A stretch of DNA of 64,000 bases from Blastomonas sp. CACIA14H2 (lineage in GTDB: Bacteria > Pseudomonadota > Alphaproteobacteria > Sphingomonadales > Sphingomonadaceae). Made by a program: the position numbers and the translations under genes. Under the pieces are notes generated by a model. That model searched no databases and was not told where the DNA came from. It worked only from the letters and a program-made list of their open reading frames with translations. The stretch lies in assembly GCA_000503195.1 (NCBI GenBank), contig AYSC01000013.1:1-64000 (forward strand), read 5' to 3'. Within the stretch, counting starts at the first letter, position 1; the number at the start of each line of letters is the position of its first letter. Below, in pieces: positions 44,072 through 53,711 of this stretch.

Positions 44072-46408
44072 GTGAAGCGAGCTTTCGTTATGGCAAGCGT
44101 TGCCTATTTGGCGCTTTCGGCAACTCATGTGGCAGCGCAGAACGCGCCGGCCGCCCAAGCGCGGTCGGAGACCGATGAAACCCAGGCTGACGTGGTCGAA
44201 ATCCTGGTCACTGCGCAGCGTCGAACCGAGAGCCTACAAGACGTGCCTGTGTCGGTCGTCGCCGTGACAGGCGAGTCGCTGGAGGCGCGCAATATCCAGG
44301 ACATTCGCCAACTCTATCTGGCAGCACCAAGCCTCCAATTGTCTGGCGGCAACGATCGGGATTCGGCTTTCTACATTCGTGGCGTCGGTACGCTTGCGCT
44401 CGTTCCTACCGTAGAAAACAGTGTGGCTGTCGCGGTGGATGACATCAATCTGGGCCGCGCGAACCTGGCCTTTGGCGCATTTGACGACGTCGCTCGTGTC
44501 GAAGCCTTGAGTGGCCCACAAGGTTTGCTTTTCGGAAAGAACGCCTCGGCAGGCCTCCTGCATATTATCACCAATCGCCCCCGTCTGGGGGAGTTTGAAG
44601 GCAAAGTCGATGGTGAAGTCGCATATCGCGATACCGTCGGCCATAGCAGCTTCGGCGAACTTGTCCGTGGCGTCGTCAACCTGCCGATTGGCACCAGCTC
44701 TGCGCTTCGGATTTCTGGGCGGTATGTCCACCAGGATTCGCTGGTTCGTTCTATTCGGCCACAAAATGGGACGGGGAACACAGAGAACTATGGCTTCCGG
44801 GTCAAGTTTCTCACCGAGCCATCAGACAATTTCGAAGTCTATTTGATCGGGGAATATGGCAAGAGGTCGGGACTTCCGCTTGCCAGCTATCGCCAGGCAG
44901 CACCGACCGGCGAGATCACTCCCGTGCTGGTGGCCAACGGAATTGTTCCGGGGCAGCGTAACTTTGTCGGCGGGACCGACGGCGCCACGTTCAGCGACGA
45001 CGAGATGTATGGAATTCAAGGAACGGCGACCTTGACGCTGCCGAACGACTGGGAATTGATTACGGTGCTTGGCTATAAGAAGCTGGAAACCGTTGCCAAC
45101 TTGGATACCGATCGTACCGTCAATGACTTCCTGAGCCTGAGCACGGCGGACGATACGTATTCGCAATTCTCTGGTGAATTGCGCCTCGCGCTGCCTGCCA
45201 CCAGTCGGATTAACGGCCAATTGGGCATTTATTATTACAAGTCGAACGCGGATATGCAACGCAACTTGGGCGGCTTGCAGGGGCGTACCCCTGCTGCCGC
45301 ACGGAATTTCCCATTCTGCGTGGGGGCACAACCCCCGTTCGGCGGGCCGCCGCGTTGCGCCCGCAGTAACGATTTTGTGAACGGCCGCGACGTATTCAGT
45401 GAATATTCAAACGAAAGTTACGCTGCTTTCGGACAGCTGAATTTTGATCTTACCGAGAGCCTGACGCTGATTGGCGGCATGCGCGTGACGCATGACAAGG
45501 TTTCCATCGACAACGTACAGCAGCAGCTGAACTATTTTATCAATCTGGCTGATCGTGGGGTATTTTCTGGTCGAGCTGCCAATACGAATTTCAGCTATAA
45601 GATCGGCGCTCAGTACGACGTTAATAACGACATCATGGCTTATGGCTATTTCAGCACCGGATATAAAGGCCCTGGGTTCAATGATGTTTTTGCGGCAGGG
45701 GTTATTCCACAAGTCGATGACGAGACGACCGATGCCTTTGAAGTCGGGATCAAGAGCTCGTGGCTTGATGGTGCGGTAATCGTCAACATTTCTGCCTTCC
45801 TGCAGAAGTTCTATGATTATCAGGCGCAAGCGTTTGTAATCGAACGGCAGACGTTCGAACTTCGCAATGCCGCGGAGTTGGAGAGCAAGGGAATTGAGGC
45901 TCAAATATCCCTGCGACCCGTTCGCGGCCTGACAGTCAATGCGAACGCCACAATCCTCGATGCAAAATATGCCAGGTTCCCCGGAGCGCAATGCGCACCT
46001 GGTCAGGTGCCTTGCGCCGCCAACGGAACATTCGATGCCAGCGGGTTGCAACTTCCGGGCTCTGCAGAATTCTCATCGACGGTCCAAGCACGTTACAGCT
46101 TCGAACTGTCGGACGACGTATCGGCCTTCGTCGATGCCAACTGGTACCATCGCTCGCCGATCAATTTCGAACTGGTCAGTCCCAAGCTGACAGAAATTGG
46201 TACGGTAGATCAGATCGGAGCAAGCATCGGTTTGGAAACCAACAATATTCGGTTCTCGTTCTTCTGCCGGAACTGCTTTGACCAAGTTCGACCCAGCTTG
46301 GTGAGGTTGTGGGCAGGCGATGCGCGCAACCGCCTTCCTACAGCCTTTCAGACTTTTGACCTGAACTCGGTCCGAAATATCGGGATTGTCGCCAGCTACA
46401 CGTTCTGA
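44072..46408 (+). CDS. TonB-dependent outer-membrane receptor
   Basis: A 778-aa receptor with a signal peptide (FVMASVAYLALSATHVAAQN). The TonB-box-like ADVVEILVTAQRRTESLQDVPVSV is followed by a plug domain (IRGVGTLALVPTVENSVAVAVDD) and a long beta-barrel ending in Phe (GIVASYTF), as needed for outer-membrane insertion. The type is common in sphingomonads for uptake of aromatics and other plant-derived molecules. The GTG start at 44072 has GGGGAGG upstream and gives a normal signal peptide. As first gene of the cluster it probably imports the substrate. Confidence 0.92.
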   Translation: MKRAFVMASVAYLALSATHVAAQNAPAAQARSETDETQADVVEILVTAQRRTESLQDVPVSVVAVTGESLEARNIQDIRQLYLAAPSLQLSGGNDRDSAFYIRGVGTLALVPTVENSVAVAVDDINLGRANLAFGAFDDVARVEALSGPQGLLFGKNASAGLLHIITNRPRLGEFEGKVDGEVAYRDTVGHSSFGELVRGVVNLPIGTSSALRISGRYVHQDSLVRSIRPQNGTGNTENYGFRVKFLTEPSDNFEVYLIGEYGKRSGLPLASYRQAAPTGEITPVLVANGIVPGQRNFVGGTDGATFSDDEMYGIQGTATLTLPNDWELITVLGYKKLETVANLDTDRTVNDFLSLSTADDTYSQFSGELRLALPATSRINGQLGIYYYKSNADMQRNLGGLQGRTPAAARNFPFCVGAQPPFGGPPRCARSNDFVNGRDVFSEYSNESYAAFGQLNFDLTESLTLIGGMRVTHDKVSIDNVQQQLNYFINLADRGVFSGRAANTNFSYKIGAQYDVNNDIMAYGYFSTGYKGPGFNDVFAAGVIPQVDDETTDAFEVGIKSSWLDGAVIVNISAFLQKFYDYQAQAFVIERQTFELRNAAELESKGIEAQISLRPVRGLTVNANATILDAKYARFPGAQCAPGQVPCAANGTFDASGLQLPGSAEFSSTVQARYSFELSDDVSAFVDANWYHRSPINFELVSPKLTEIGTVDQIGASIGLETNNIRFSFFCRNCFDQVRPSLVRLWAGDARNRLPTAFQTFDLNSVRNIGIVASYTF

Positions 46409-46529
46409 TGCCGAGCCTGCCGGGTGTCCGTTTGGTTTTTGGCTTTGATGAGCTGACCGGTTGGGATCTCGAACCTTGCAAATACGGGATCTTGGACAGG
46501 CTGAGAGCCCAACTTGCCTTGGAGATACG

Positions 46530-47468
46530 ATGATTATGCGCCTACGATCACCTCATCATGTACGCTTTCAGGTGACGGACCTCGACAAGCAGGAAGCGTT
46601 TGCGATCGATTTTGGGCTGGTCGTCCAAGAGCGAACCTCCGAGAGGCTTGTCATGCGAACCTGCGGCGGCGATCGCTGCTCCTATGTCGCATTTCTGGGC
46701 GACCGCGATGCGTTTCTCGGTTTCGCGTTGGAAGTCGAGGATGCATCGGACCTTGATCATGCCCATACGGCGCTCGGTGGCACCGCGCCGACACCACTCG
46801 ATCTGCCGGGTGGCGGGATGGCTGTGACGCTCCACGATTCCGACGGTAACGAGGTCCTGCTAATCCACGGCGCCGAGCGCGGCGAGCCGGAGGAACTGTA
46901 CGCTCCATTGGAGATCAATACGCCTTTCGAGAAACGCCGTTTTGGGCGCAATCAGCATGGGCGAGATCGTGGTCCGGCGCGGTTGTGGCGGCTGGGCCAT
47001 CTTGGCTTGTTTGTGCGCAGTTTTGCTGCATCCAAACCCTGGTATGAGGAAAAGCTCGGCCTTATCGCAAGCGACATCTACCACATTCCAGGACAGCCAC
47101 AGGCACAGATTGTCGGCTTTTTCCGGATGAACAAAGGCGAAGAATGGGTCGATCACCACTGCGTGGCGCTGATGCAGGATGAGCGCGGCGGGTGTCATCA
47201 CATCTCATTTGAAGTCCAAGATTTCGAGGCACAACAACGCACGCATCGTTATCTCGGGTCGAAGGCCTATGAACCGATCTGGGGCGTCGGTCGTCACCCG
47301 CATGGCAGCCACGTGTTTGATGTCTGGCGCTCGCCCGATGGTGCGCGATTTGAAACCTTCTCGGATACCGACCTGTTCCGCGAGCAAGACGGAACCAGGA
47401 TTCACGACATTTCGCAAGTCGTGATGGATGAATGGTCGGACGACAAGCCCGACCGCTATTTCGCCTGA
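46530..47468 (+). CDS. extradiol ring-cleavage dioxygenase-like VOC protein
   Basis: A 312-aa two-domain VOC protein in the type I extradiol dioxygenase arrangement. Candidate iron ligands in the C-terminal domain are His in RLGHLGLFVRS, His in GGCHHISFEVQDF and Glu in ARFETFSDTD. HHISFEV and DGxxFE match catechol 2,3-dioxygenase and 2,3-dihydroxybiphenyl dioxygenase relatives. It is expected to cut a catechol ring next to the hydroxyl pair. The substrate is unknown. TTGGAGA precedes the ATG at 46530. Confidence 0.82.
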   Translation: MIMRLRSPHHVRFQVTDLDKQEAFAIDFGLVVQERTSERLVMRTCGGDRCSYVAFLGDRDAFLGFALEVEDASDLDHAHTALGGTAPTPLDLPGGGMAVTLHDSDGNEVLLIHGAERGEPEELYAPLEINTPFEKRRFGRNQHGRDRGPARLWRLGHLGLFVRSFAASKPWYEEKLGLIASDIYHIPGQPQAQIVGFFRMNKGEEWVDHHCVALMQDERGGCHHISFEVQDFEAQQRTHRYLGSKAYEPIWGVGRHPHGSHVFDVWRSPDGARFETFSDTDLFREQDGTRIHDISQVVMDEWSDDKPDRYFA

Positions 47469-47499
47469 CAGCCCCTAAGCGAACTGGGACAGCAAAAGT

Positions 47500-48537
47500 A
47501 TGACTGATTTCAATCCCGCCACAGGCCTTGCCGCCGATTCGTTCGGCATCGGCACTTATCGGCTGGCCGAGGGCAAGTCGTTTCCCGGTCTGGTGCTGCC
47601 TGACGGAACCGTGATCGACCTGTCCGACCGCTGGTATGATACGCACGCAATCTTCGACGACTGGGACCGCGCCTTCGACACGTTGGTCGATGTCGCGGCC
47701 AAGGGCGAGGGCACGAAACACGTTTTCGCGTCGCTCCATGCGCTGCCCTGCCTGTCGCATCCCAACATGCTGTTCGCCGGATCGAACTACCGCCAGCATG
47801 TCGCGGAGATGATGACCCACAACAAGTTCAACCAGCATGCGCGCAAGCCTGGCGAAAGTGACGAGGATTTCTTTCAGCGTAACCTAGCGGAGGTCGATCG
47901 CCGCTCGCGCGAGGGGATGCCCTTCATCTGGACCGGTTTGCATTCCTCGCTGTGCGGGGCCAACGACAAAATCCCGCTGCCGCTGATCGGCGAGCATCCC
48001 GACTGGGAAATGGAACTCGGCGTAATCGTGGGTAAGACGGGCCGTTATGTAAAACCTGAAGCCGCTAACGACCTGATCGCCGGCTATGTCGCGATCAACG
48101 ATATCGGTACGGTCGACGAGTTCCGCCGTACTGATGTGCGGTTCCAATTCGACTGGATCAGCAAGCATCAGCCCAATTTCAAAGTTCTCGGCCCGTTCAT
48201 TGTGCCCAAGCAGTTCGTAAAGTTCGACGAGTTGCGCATCCAGCTCAAGTTAAGCGGCCAGACGATGCAGGATTGGCCGGTGACCGACATGATCTTCACG
48301 CCGGAACAGATGCTGTCCTATCTGTCCGAGCGCGTCCGGCTGATGCCCGGTGACCTGCTTTCGACCGGTTCGCCGCCTGGCAATGGCGCGTTTCACGGCA
48401 ATCGCTGGATGCGGCCAGGAGACATAATGGAGGCGGAAATCAACTATCTCGGCCGCCAGCGGAACGACATCGTGGCGGAAGAGACCGACGGGCGCGGCTG
48501 GAACTGGGGTCCGCTGCCCGTCAAGGAACCGGGCTGA
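47500..48537 (+). CDS. fumarylacetoacetate hydrolase family protein
   Basis: A 345-aa FAH-fold protein: MLFAGSNYRQHVAEMM at the active-site entry, the metal ligands in DWEMELGVIVGKTGRYV (ExE), YVAINDIGTVDEF, and SPPGNGAFHGNRWMRPGDIMEAEI near the end. Such enzymes hydrolyse, hydrate or decarboxylate the keto-enol acids formed after meta ring cleavage. A second family member lies at 53708, which suggests two different steps. Confidence 0.88.
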   Translation: MTDFNPATGLAADSFGIGTYRLAEGKSFPGLVLPDGTVIDLSDRWYDTHAIFDDWDRAFDTLVDVAAKGEGTKHVFASLHALPCLSHPNMLFAGSNYRQHVAEMMTHNKFNQHARKPGESDEDFFQRNLAEVDRRSREGMPFIWTGLHSSLCGANDKIPLPLIGEHPDWEMELGVIVGKTGRYVKPEAANDLIAGYVAINDIGTVDEFRRTDVRFQFDWISKHQPNFKVLGPFIVPKQFVKFDELRIQLKLSGQTMQDWPVTDMIFTPEQMLSYLSERVRLMPGDLLSTGSPPGNGAFHGNRWMRPGDIMEAEINYLGRQRNDIVAEETDGRGWNWGPLPVKEPG

Positions 48538-48550
48538 GGGGTAACGGCAG

Positions 48551-49603
48551 GTGAGCGCCGGTCATCATCACGCGCATGCTCCGATCATTGTGCGGAAGAA
48601 GGGCCGCCATTTGGCGGTCGATATCCACGCGCATCTGAACGTCGCTGCGGCCGAAACCACCCTGCGTCAGGCGATGCCGGACCTGCCCAAGGGCTTGCCT
48701 TACTCCTGTCCGGCGTCAGACGCGGTCAACGCGCGCATGTTCGCCGCGATCGGCCCAAAGCTGAACGGGGTCGAGGCACGGCTGGCGGACATGGATCAGC
48801 AAGGCGTTGACGTGCAGGCGCTCAGCCCAAACCCCGGCCAATATTATTATTTCACCCAGCCCGAGATGGGCCGGGACCTTGCCTGCACGATCAATGACGG
48901 CGTGGCCGAAGCGGTGGCGAGCGCGCCCGACCGGCTGGTCGGCATCGGCACCGTACCGCTCCAGAATGTCGAGATGGCGATTGCCGAGATGCGCCGCGCA
49001 GTCGGTGATCTCAACATGCGCGGTATCGAGATCGGCAGCAATGTCGGCGGGCGCGATCTGTCCGACCCCGAATTCCGCCCGTTCTTCGCCGCGGCGGAAG
49101 ATCTGGGCATCCTGCTGTTTCTCCATCCGCTGGGCTTTACCCAAGGGCAGCGGCTGTCGGACCATTATCTCAACAACCTGATCGGCAATCCGCTCGAATC
49201 CACAATCGCGGTCAGCCACCTGATCTTCGGCGGCGTGCTTGACGCATATCCCGGCCTGAAGATCTGCGTGGCGCATGGCGGCGGCTATCTGCCGACCTAT
49301 ACCGGCCGGATGGATCACGCATTTCGCGCTCGCGAGGATTGCCGCCAGCATATCACGCGTGAACCGTCATCCTATCTGCGGCAACTATGGTTCGATTCGC
49401 TCGTGTTCGACCATGCGCAGCTTGATCATCTCGTCGCGACCTATGGCGCCGACCGCATCTGCATGGGCAGCGACTACCCCTTCGACATGGGCGATGCGGA
49501 CCCGGTCGGCTTTCTCGAGCGCTTGCCGGAAGACGCGCGCGCGAAAGTGCTGGGCTGCAATGCGGCCAGCCTACTCAACCTTCAAACAGGAGATCAGCTG
49601 TGA
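48551..49603 (+). CDS. amidohydrolase family metal-dependent hydrolase/decarboxylase (ACMSD-like)
   Basis: A 350-aa TIM-barrel amidohydrolase-2 protein. The metal site has AVDIHAHLNV (HxH), His in LFLHPLGFTQGQ, His in VAHGGGYLPTY and Asp in CMGSDYPFDMG. ACMSD, LigW and LigY in aromatic degradation belong to this group and act as non-oxidative decarboxylases or C-C hydrolases. The GTG start at 48551 is preceded by GAGGGG. It overlaps the next gene by GTGA. Confidence 0.88.
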   Translation: MSAGHHHAHAPIIVRKKGRHLAVDIHAHLNVAAAETTLRQAMPDLPKGLPYSCPASDAVNARMFAAIGPKLNGVEARLADMDQQGVDVQALSPNPGQYYYFTQPEMGRDLACTINDGVAEAVASAPDRLVGIGTVPLQNVEMAIAEMRRAVGDLNMRGIEIGSNVGGRDLSDPEFRPFFAAAEDLGILLFLHPLGFTQGQRLSDHYLNNLIGNPLESTIAVSHLIFGGVLDAYPGLKICVAHGGGYLPTYTGRMDHAFRAREDCRQHITREPSSYLRQLWFDSLVFDHAQLDHLVATYGADRICMGSDYPFDMGDADPVGFLERLPEDARAKVLGCNAASLLNLQTGDQL

Positions 49604-50628
49604 ACCGTTCCATCAGTCTTGCCTGCGCCGCTGCGATGATAGTCAGCCTCGCGACGGGCGTGACGACTGCCAGCCCGGCGCTAGCGCAGGACCGAATTGT
49701 AACCGATCGTCCAGATCGCCCGGTCACGGCGCCGGACATGCCGCGCTGGATAACGCTGGGGACGCATGGCGGCCCGGTTTCCAACCCGCTCCGCTCGCAG
49801 CCGGCAAATGCACTGGTAATCGACCGCGACGTCTATCTGGTGGATGTCGGCGACGGCACAGGGCAGCAGTTGGCCAAGGCAAGCATCCGCCTGGGGCAGA
49901 TCAAGGGCATCTTTATCTCGCACCTTCACTTCGACCATACCGGCGGGCTTGGGGCGGTGCTCGGGCTGCGGCTCCAGACCCGTCAGGCGGGCAAGTTGCC
50001 GATCTACGGTCCGCCCGGCACGAAGGAGCTAGTCGCCGGTTTGGTAGCATCGATGAAGCCGGGCAGCATCGTCGGGTATGGCATCGTCGGCCAGGGCTAT
50101 GACGATCCGATGAGCACGGTCGAGGTAATCGAGATCACCGGTGACCAGTCGCTTCCGCTAGGCAGCATGACGGTCAAGGTGCGCCAGAACACGCATTATG
50201 ACTATGCCCCGGGCAGCGACATGGACCGGCGCTTCAAGTCGGTGGCGTTCCGCTTCGATCATCCCGCCCGGTCAATCGTCTATACCGGCGACACCGGCCC
50301 CAGCACGGCGGTGGAGGAGCTGGCCAAGGGCGCGGACCTGCTGGTTTCGGAGATGATCGATCTCGAGGCGGTGGTTGCGGCCATCCGGCGCAATTCGCCG
50401 AATGCAAACGCGCCCCAGATTGAGAATGCAATCGAACATCTTCGCAAGCATCACCTGGCGCCAGCCGATGTCGGCCGGCTGGCCAAGAAGGCGGGCGTTA
50501 AATCCGTCGTCGTCACACACCTGGCTGGCGACAATGTGACCAGCCTGGATACGATGCGCTTCATGTCGAAAATCGCGCCAGAATTTAATGGCCCCGTGGT
50601 CATCGCCAACGATCTCGACAAATATTGA
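49600..50628 (+). CDS. exported MBL-fold hydrolase
   Basis: A 342-aa metallo-beta-lactamase-fold protein with a Sec signal peptide (ending near SPALAQD). The metal motif is ISHLHFDHTGG, with further ligands in TGDTGPS and at the C-terminal VTHLAGD. An exported hydrolase in a catabolic operon could open a lactone or ester of the incoming substrate; that is inference. GTG 49600 overlaps the preceding stop codon. Confidence 0.86.
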   Translation: MNRSISLACAAAMIVSLATGVTTASPALAQDRIVTDRPDRPVTAPDMPRWITLGTHGGPVSNPLRSQPANALVIDRDVYLVDVGDGTGQQLAKASIRLGQIKGIFISHLHFDHTGGLGAVLGLRLQTRQAGKLPIYGPPGTKELVAGLVASMKPGSIVGYGIVGQGYDDPMSTVEVIEITGDQSLPLGSMTVKVRQNTHYDYAPGSDMDRRFKSVAFRFDHPARSIVYTGDTGPSTAVEELAKGADLLVSEMIDLEAVVAAIRRNSPNANAPQIENAIEHLRKHHLAPADVGRLAKKAGVKSVVVTHLAGDNVTSLDTMRFMSKIAPEFNGPVVIANDLDKY

Positions 50629-50639
50629 AAGATATCGGC

Positions 50640-51716
50640 ATGTACCCCTTCTCGACTCCCAGTTCGATCGTCCGTAACCGCTGGTACATCGCCGCATTCT
50701 CGAACGAGATCACGCGTGAGCCGATGGGGCGCAAACTGCTCGGCCTGCAGGTCGCGATGTATCGCAAGGAAGACGGGACGCCGGTGGCGATGTATGGCCT
50801 GTGCCCGCACCGCTATTTCCCGCTCGCCCAGGGCAAGGTGCGCGGCGACGCGCTGGTGTGCGGCTATCACGGCTTCGTGTTCGAGGCGGATGGCAAGTGC
50901 AGCGAAATCCCCTCGCAAGGCACCGGAGCTGGCTTTTGCCAGCCGATCTATCCGATCGTCGAGCGCGGGCCGCTGTGCTGGATCTGGATGGGCGACGCGG
51001 ACAAATGCGACCCGGCGCTCATCCCGCCCTATGATGATTTCGGCCTGAACCAGCCGGGCTGGCGCTACAGTTCGGCCAACTATTTCCATCTCAAGGGGCG
51101 CAGCCAGCTGCTGGTCGACAATCTTATGGACCTGACCCACCTGCCCTATGTCCACCACCATATCAGTGGTGGCGAGGCAATGAAGAACCCGTCGATCAAG
51201 GACGAAGAACGGGCCGAGGGCTATCGCGTGTCGCGCACCGGCAAGGTGCCGTTCACCCACTTCCATGAGCTGGTATTCGGTCCCGAGGCACGGTTCGAGG
51301 GGATTTCCGACTTCCTCTCGCTGACCGATTATTACGGGCCAGAGTTCATCCGCACCGGGCTGCCAATCACAACGGCGATCAACGGCAACCCGGACGTGCC
51401 GCCCGCGCTAGGAACACTCAACATCCTGCACGGCATCACGCCGGAAACCGAGAATAGCACGCATTACTTCGGCTTCGCGACGCGAAACTTCCGGTTGGAA
51501 GACGAAACGCTGGATGCCTTCCAATATGAGTCTGACTGCAAGATCCGCCAACAGGACGTTGAGGCGATCGAGGCGGTCGAGCGCGACCTGGACGAAGGCG
51601 CGCAGCGCCAGCGCGAGTTGCTGGTCAAGTCGGACGCGCCGGCAGTGAAAGTCCGCCGCAAGATCGAGGCTCTGCTCAATGCCGAACAGGCCGAGCCATC
51701 CACCGCGCGAGTTTGA
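50640..51716 (+). CDS. Rieske-type aromatic oxygenase/O-demethylase, oxygenase component
   Basis: A 358-aa protein of the vanillate O-demethylase (VanA) type. The N-terminal Rieske cluster is CPHRYFPL ... VCGYHGF (CxH-x17-CxxH). The mononuclear iron site is LVDNLMDLTHLPYVHHH (D-x2-H-x4-H). VanA-type enzymes use NADH electrons and oxygen to remove a methyl group as formaldehyde. No ferredoxin-reductase partner (VanB-like) is encoded in this cluster, so the electron donor must lie elsewhere. ATG 50640 is preferred over TTG 50625. Confidence 0.9.
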   Translation: MYPFSTPSSIVRNRWYIAAFSNEITREPMGRKLLGLQVAMYRKEDGTPVAMYGLCPHRYFPLAQGKVRGDALVCGYHGFVFEADGKCSEIPSQGTGAGFCQPIYPIVERGPLCWIWMGDADKCDPALIPPYDDFGLNQPGWRYSSANYFHLKGRSQLLVDNLMDLTHLPYVHHHISGGEAMKNPSIKDEERAEGYRVSRTGKVPFTHFHELVFGPEARFEGISDFLSLTDYYGPEFIRTGLPITTAINGNPDVPPALGTLNILHGITPETENSTHYFGFATRNFRLEDETLDAFQYESDCKIRQQDVEAIEAVERDLDEGAQRQRELLVKSDAPAVKVRRKIEALLNAEQAEPSTARV

Positions 51717-51756
51717 GGGCGCGGGCATAGCGACTCAATACTGGAAGCATAAACAA

Positions 51757-52932
51757 ATGAGCGAGAGGATGACGATGCAACAAGATGCTGGGACGCGGCA
51801 CGGCGTGGTCCTGCTGATCGCATCGGTGATGCCGGTGATGGCGATCATTTCGCTGGTGCCGGTATTGCCGCTTCTGCTACGCGAGTTCGCGGATATGCCG
51901 GGCGCCAACGTGCTGGTGCCGGTTATGATGACCGTGCCGGCCTTGTGCGTGGCGCTATTTTCTCCGATCGCCGGCTGGATCGCGGACCGGACGGGGCGCA
52001 AGCGGCTGCTTGTCGGTGCGCTGATTGCCTATGCCGGGTTCGGCGTTCTGCCGATCCTGCTTCATGACCTGACCCAGATGATTGTCGCGCGCGTCGCGCT
52101 CGGCATCGCCGAAGCAGCGATCATGACCGTCGCGACGACGCTGATTGGCGATTATTTTCAGGGTGAACGACGCGAGCGCTGGTTCGCGACGCAGGTCGCG
52201 GTGACCAGCGTCAGCGCGATCGTGCTGATCGCGGTCGGCGGGATGCTGGGCCAGATGTTCGGATCTCGCGGGCCGTTCGGCCTCTACCTGCTCGCGCTGC
52301 CGATCGCAGCGGCAGCCGCGATGATCCTCTATGAGCCCGACGTGCGGCATGAGGCACAGGGAGCCTCCGAAGTCTTCCCCTGGGCGCGCGTGATGCCGTT
52401 GATCTTGATCACGCTCGGTGTTGGTTTGGTCTTTTATACCATGATCGTTCAGCTCGGTCCCATCCTCGAACTGTCCGGTCAGGTTTCGCCTGCAGCGATC
52501 GGCGCGGCGGGGGCGGCCGCCAATATCGGCATGGTCGTGGGCAGCGCGGTCTTTGGCAAGTTCAAGCACTGGTCCGGCACGCGCCTACTGGGTCTGGGAC
52601 TGGCGATCGCGGCGGCGGGCTATGCGGGCGCGGGGCTGCTCAACGGGTTCCTGCCGATTGCGGCATCGGCGGTGTTGGCCTGTATCGGTTGCGGCATCCT
52701 GCTGCCCAACATGCTGACCTGGACCGTGCGCCAGTTGCCGCCAGCGGTTCGCGGACGCGGGACGGGCACTTGGACCGGCGCGTTCTTTCTCGGCCAGTTC
52801 GCGTCGCCCATTGTCTCCGGCGCGCTGGCGGCCGGACTCGGCGGTCTAACCAAGGTGCTGATCGTTTATGCGGGGCTAGCGCTTGCTGGCGCGCTCTTGA
52901 CCACTCTCACCATTCGAAAGGGCGCCAGCTGA
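51757..52932 (+). CDS. MFS transporter
   Basis: A 391-aa membrane protein with about twelve helices. The loop 2-3 signature reads GWIADRTGRKRLLVGA, and ARVALGIAEAAIMTVATTLIGDYF follows in helix 4. It probably carries the aromatic substrate across the inner membrane, as MFS permeases do beside TonB receptors in sphingomonad aromatic clusters. Several ATGs are possible (51757, 51769, 51775). Its stop overlaps the next start (TGATG). Confidence 0.9.
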   Translation: MSERMTMQQDAGTRHGVVLLIASVMPVMAIISLVPVLPLLLREFADMPGANVLVPVMMTVPALCVALFSPIAGWIADRTGRKRLLVGALIAYAGFGVLPILLHDLTQMIVARVALGIAEAAIMTVATTLIGDYFQGERRERWFATQVAVTSVSAIVLIAVGGMLGQMFGSRGPFGLYLLALPIAAAAAMILYEPDVRHEAQGASEVFPWARVMPLILITLGVGLVFYTMIVQLGPILELSGQVSPAAIGAAGAAANIGMVVGSAVFGKFKHWSGTRLLGLGLAIAAAGYAGAGLLNGFLPIAASAVLACIGCGILLPNMLTWTVRQLPPAVRGRGTGTWTGAFFLGQFASPIVSGALAAGLGGLTKVLIVYAGLALAGALLTTLTIRKGAS

Positions 52933-53711
52933 TGCCTCGCCGCTTTGTCGACCTCTCGATCCTGCTCGAAAATGACGTGATCACCGATCCGCCCTTCCTG
53001 CGGCCCAAGATTACCTATCAGACGCACGCCGAAACCGTGCCGGAGCTGGGGCATTTCTTCCCCGGCGTGACCCAGGATCAGACGCCCGATGGTGCGGGCT
53101 TCGCTGCGGCGGAATGGGTGACGCTGACCACGCACAACGGCACGCATCTCGACGCCCCGTATCATTACCACCCGACGATGGACGGTGGCGAGCGCGCGAT
53201 CACTATCGACGAGGTGCCGCTCGACTGGTGCTTCCGGCCCGGCGTGAAACTCGACTTTCGGCATTTTCCGGACGGCTATGTGGTGACTGCGGCGGACGTC
53301 GAGGCGGAGCTCACGCGGATAGGCCATGACCTTCGGCCGCTCGACATCGTGCTGGTCAACACGGCAGCCGGCAAGGCGGTGGGCGACCCCAACTTCGTCA
53401 ATGTCGGCTGCGGCATGGGCTATGAGGCGACGATGTACTTGACGACGCGCGGGGTTCGGGTGACCGGGACCGATGCGTGGAGCTGGGACGCGCCGTTTAG
53501 CTACACTGCGCAGAAGGTCGCCCAAACCGGCGATACGTCGCTGATCTGGGAAGGGCACAAGGCCGGGCGCGACATCGGTTACTGTCATCTCGAGAAGATG
53601 CACAATCTGGAAGTGCTGCCTGGCAATGGCTTCACCGTCAGCTGCTTCCCGCACAAGATCAAGGGCGCGTCGGCGGGCTGGACTCGCGCCGTCGCGATCT
53701 TCGAGGAATGA
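52932..53711 (+). CDS. cyclase/kynurenine formamidase-like metal-dependent hydrolase
   Basis: A 259-aa protein of the cyclase family (PF04199). The metal motif HNGTHLDAPYHYHP (HxGTHxDxPxH) is complete. Members hydrolyse N-formylkynurenine, isatin or lactones; in aromatic pathways the role differs between systems. It is translationally coupled to the MFS gene upstream (TGATG) and overlaps the FAH-like gene downstream (ATGA). Confidence 0.88.
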   Translation: MPRRFVDLSILLENDVITDPPFLRPKITYQTHAETVPELGHFFPGVTQDQTPDGAGFAAAEWVTLTTHNGTHLDAPYHYHPTMDGGERAITIDEVPLDWCFRPGVKLDFRHFPDGYVVTAADVEAELTRIGHDLRPLDIVLVNTAAGKAVGDPNFVNVGCGMGYEATMYLTTRGVRVTGTDAWSWDAPFSYTAQKVAQTGDTSLIWEGHKAGRDIGYCHLEKMHNLEVLPGNGFTVSCFPHKIKGASAGWTRAVAIFEE

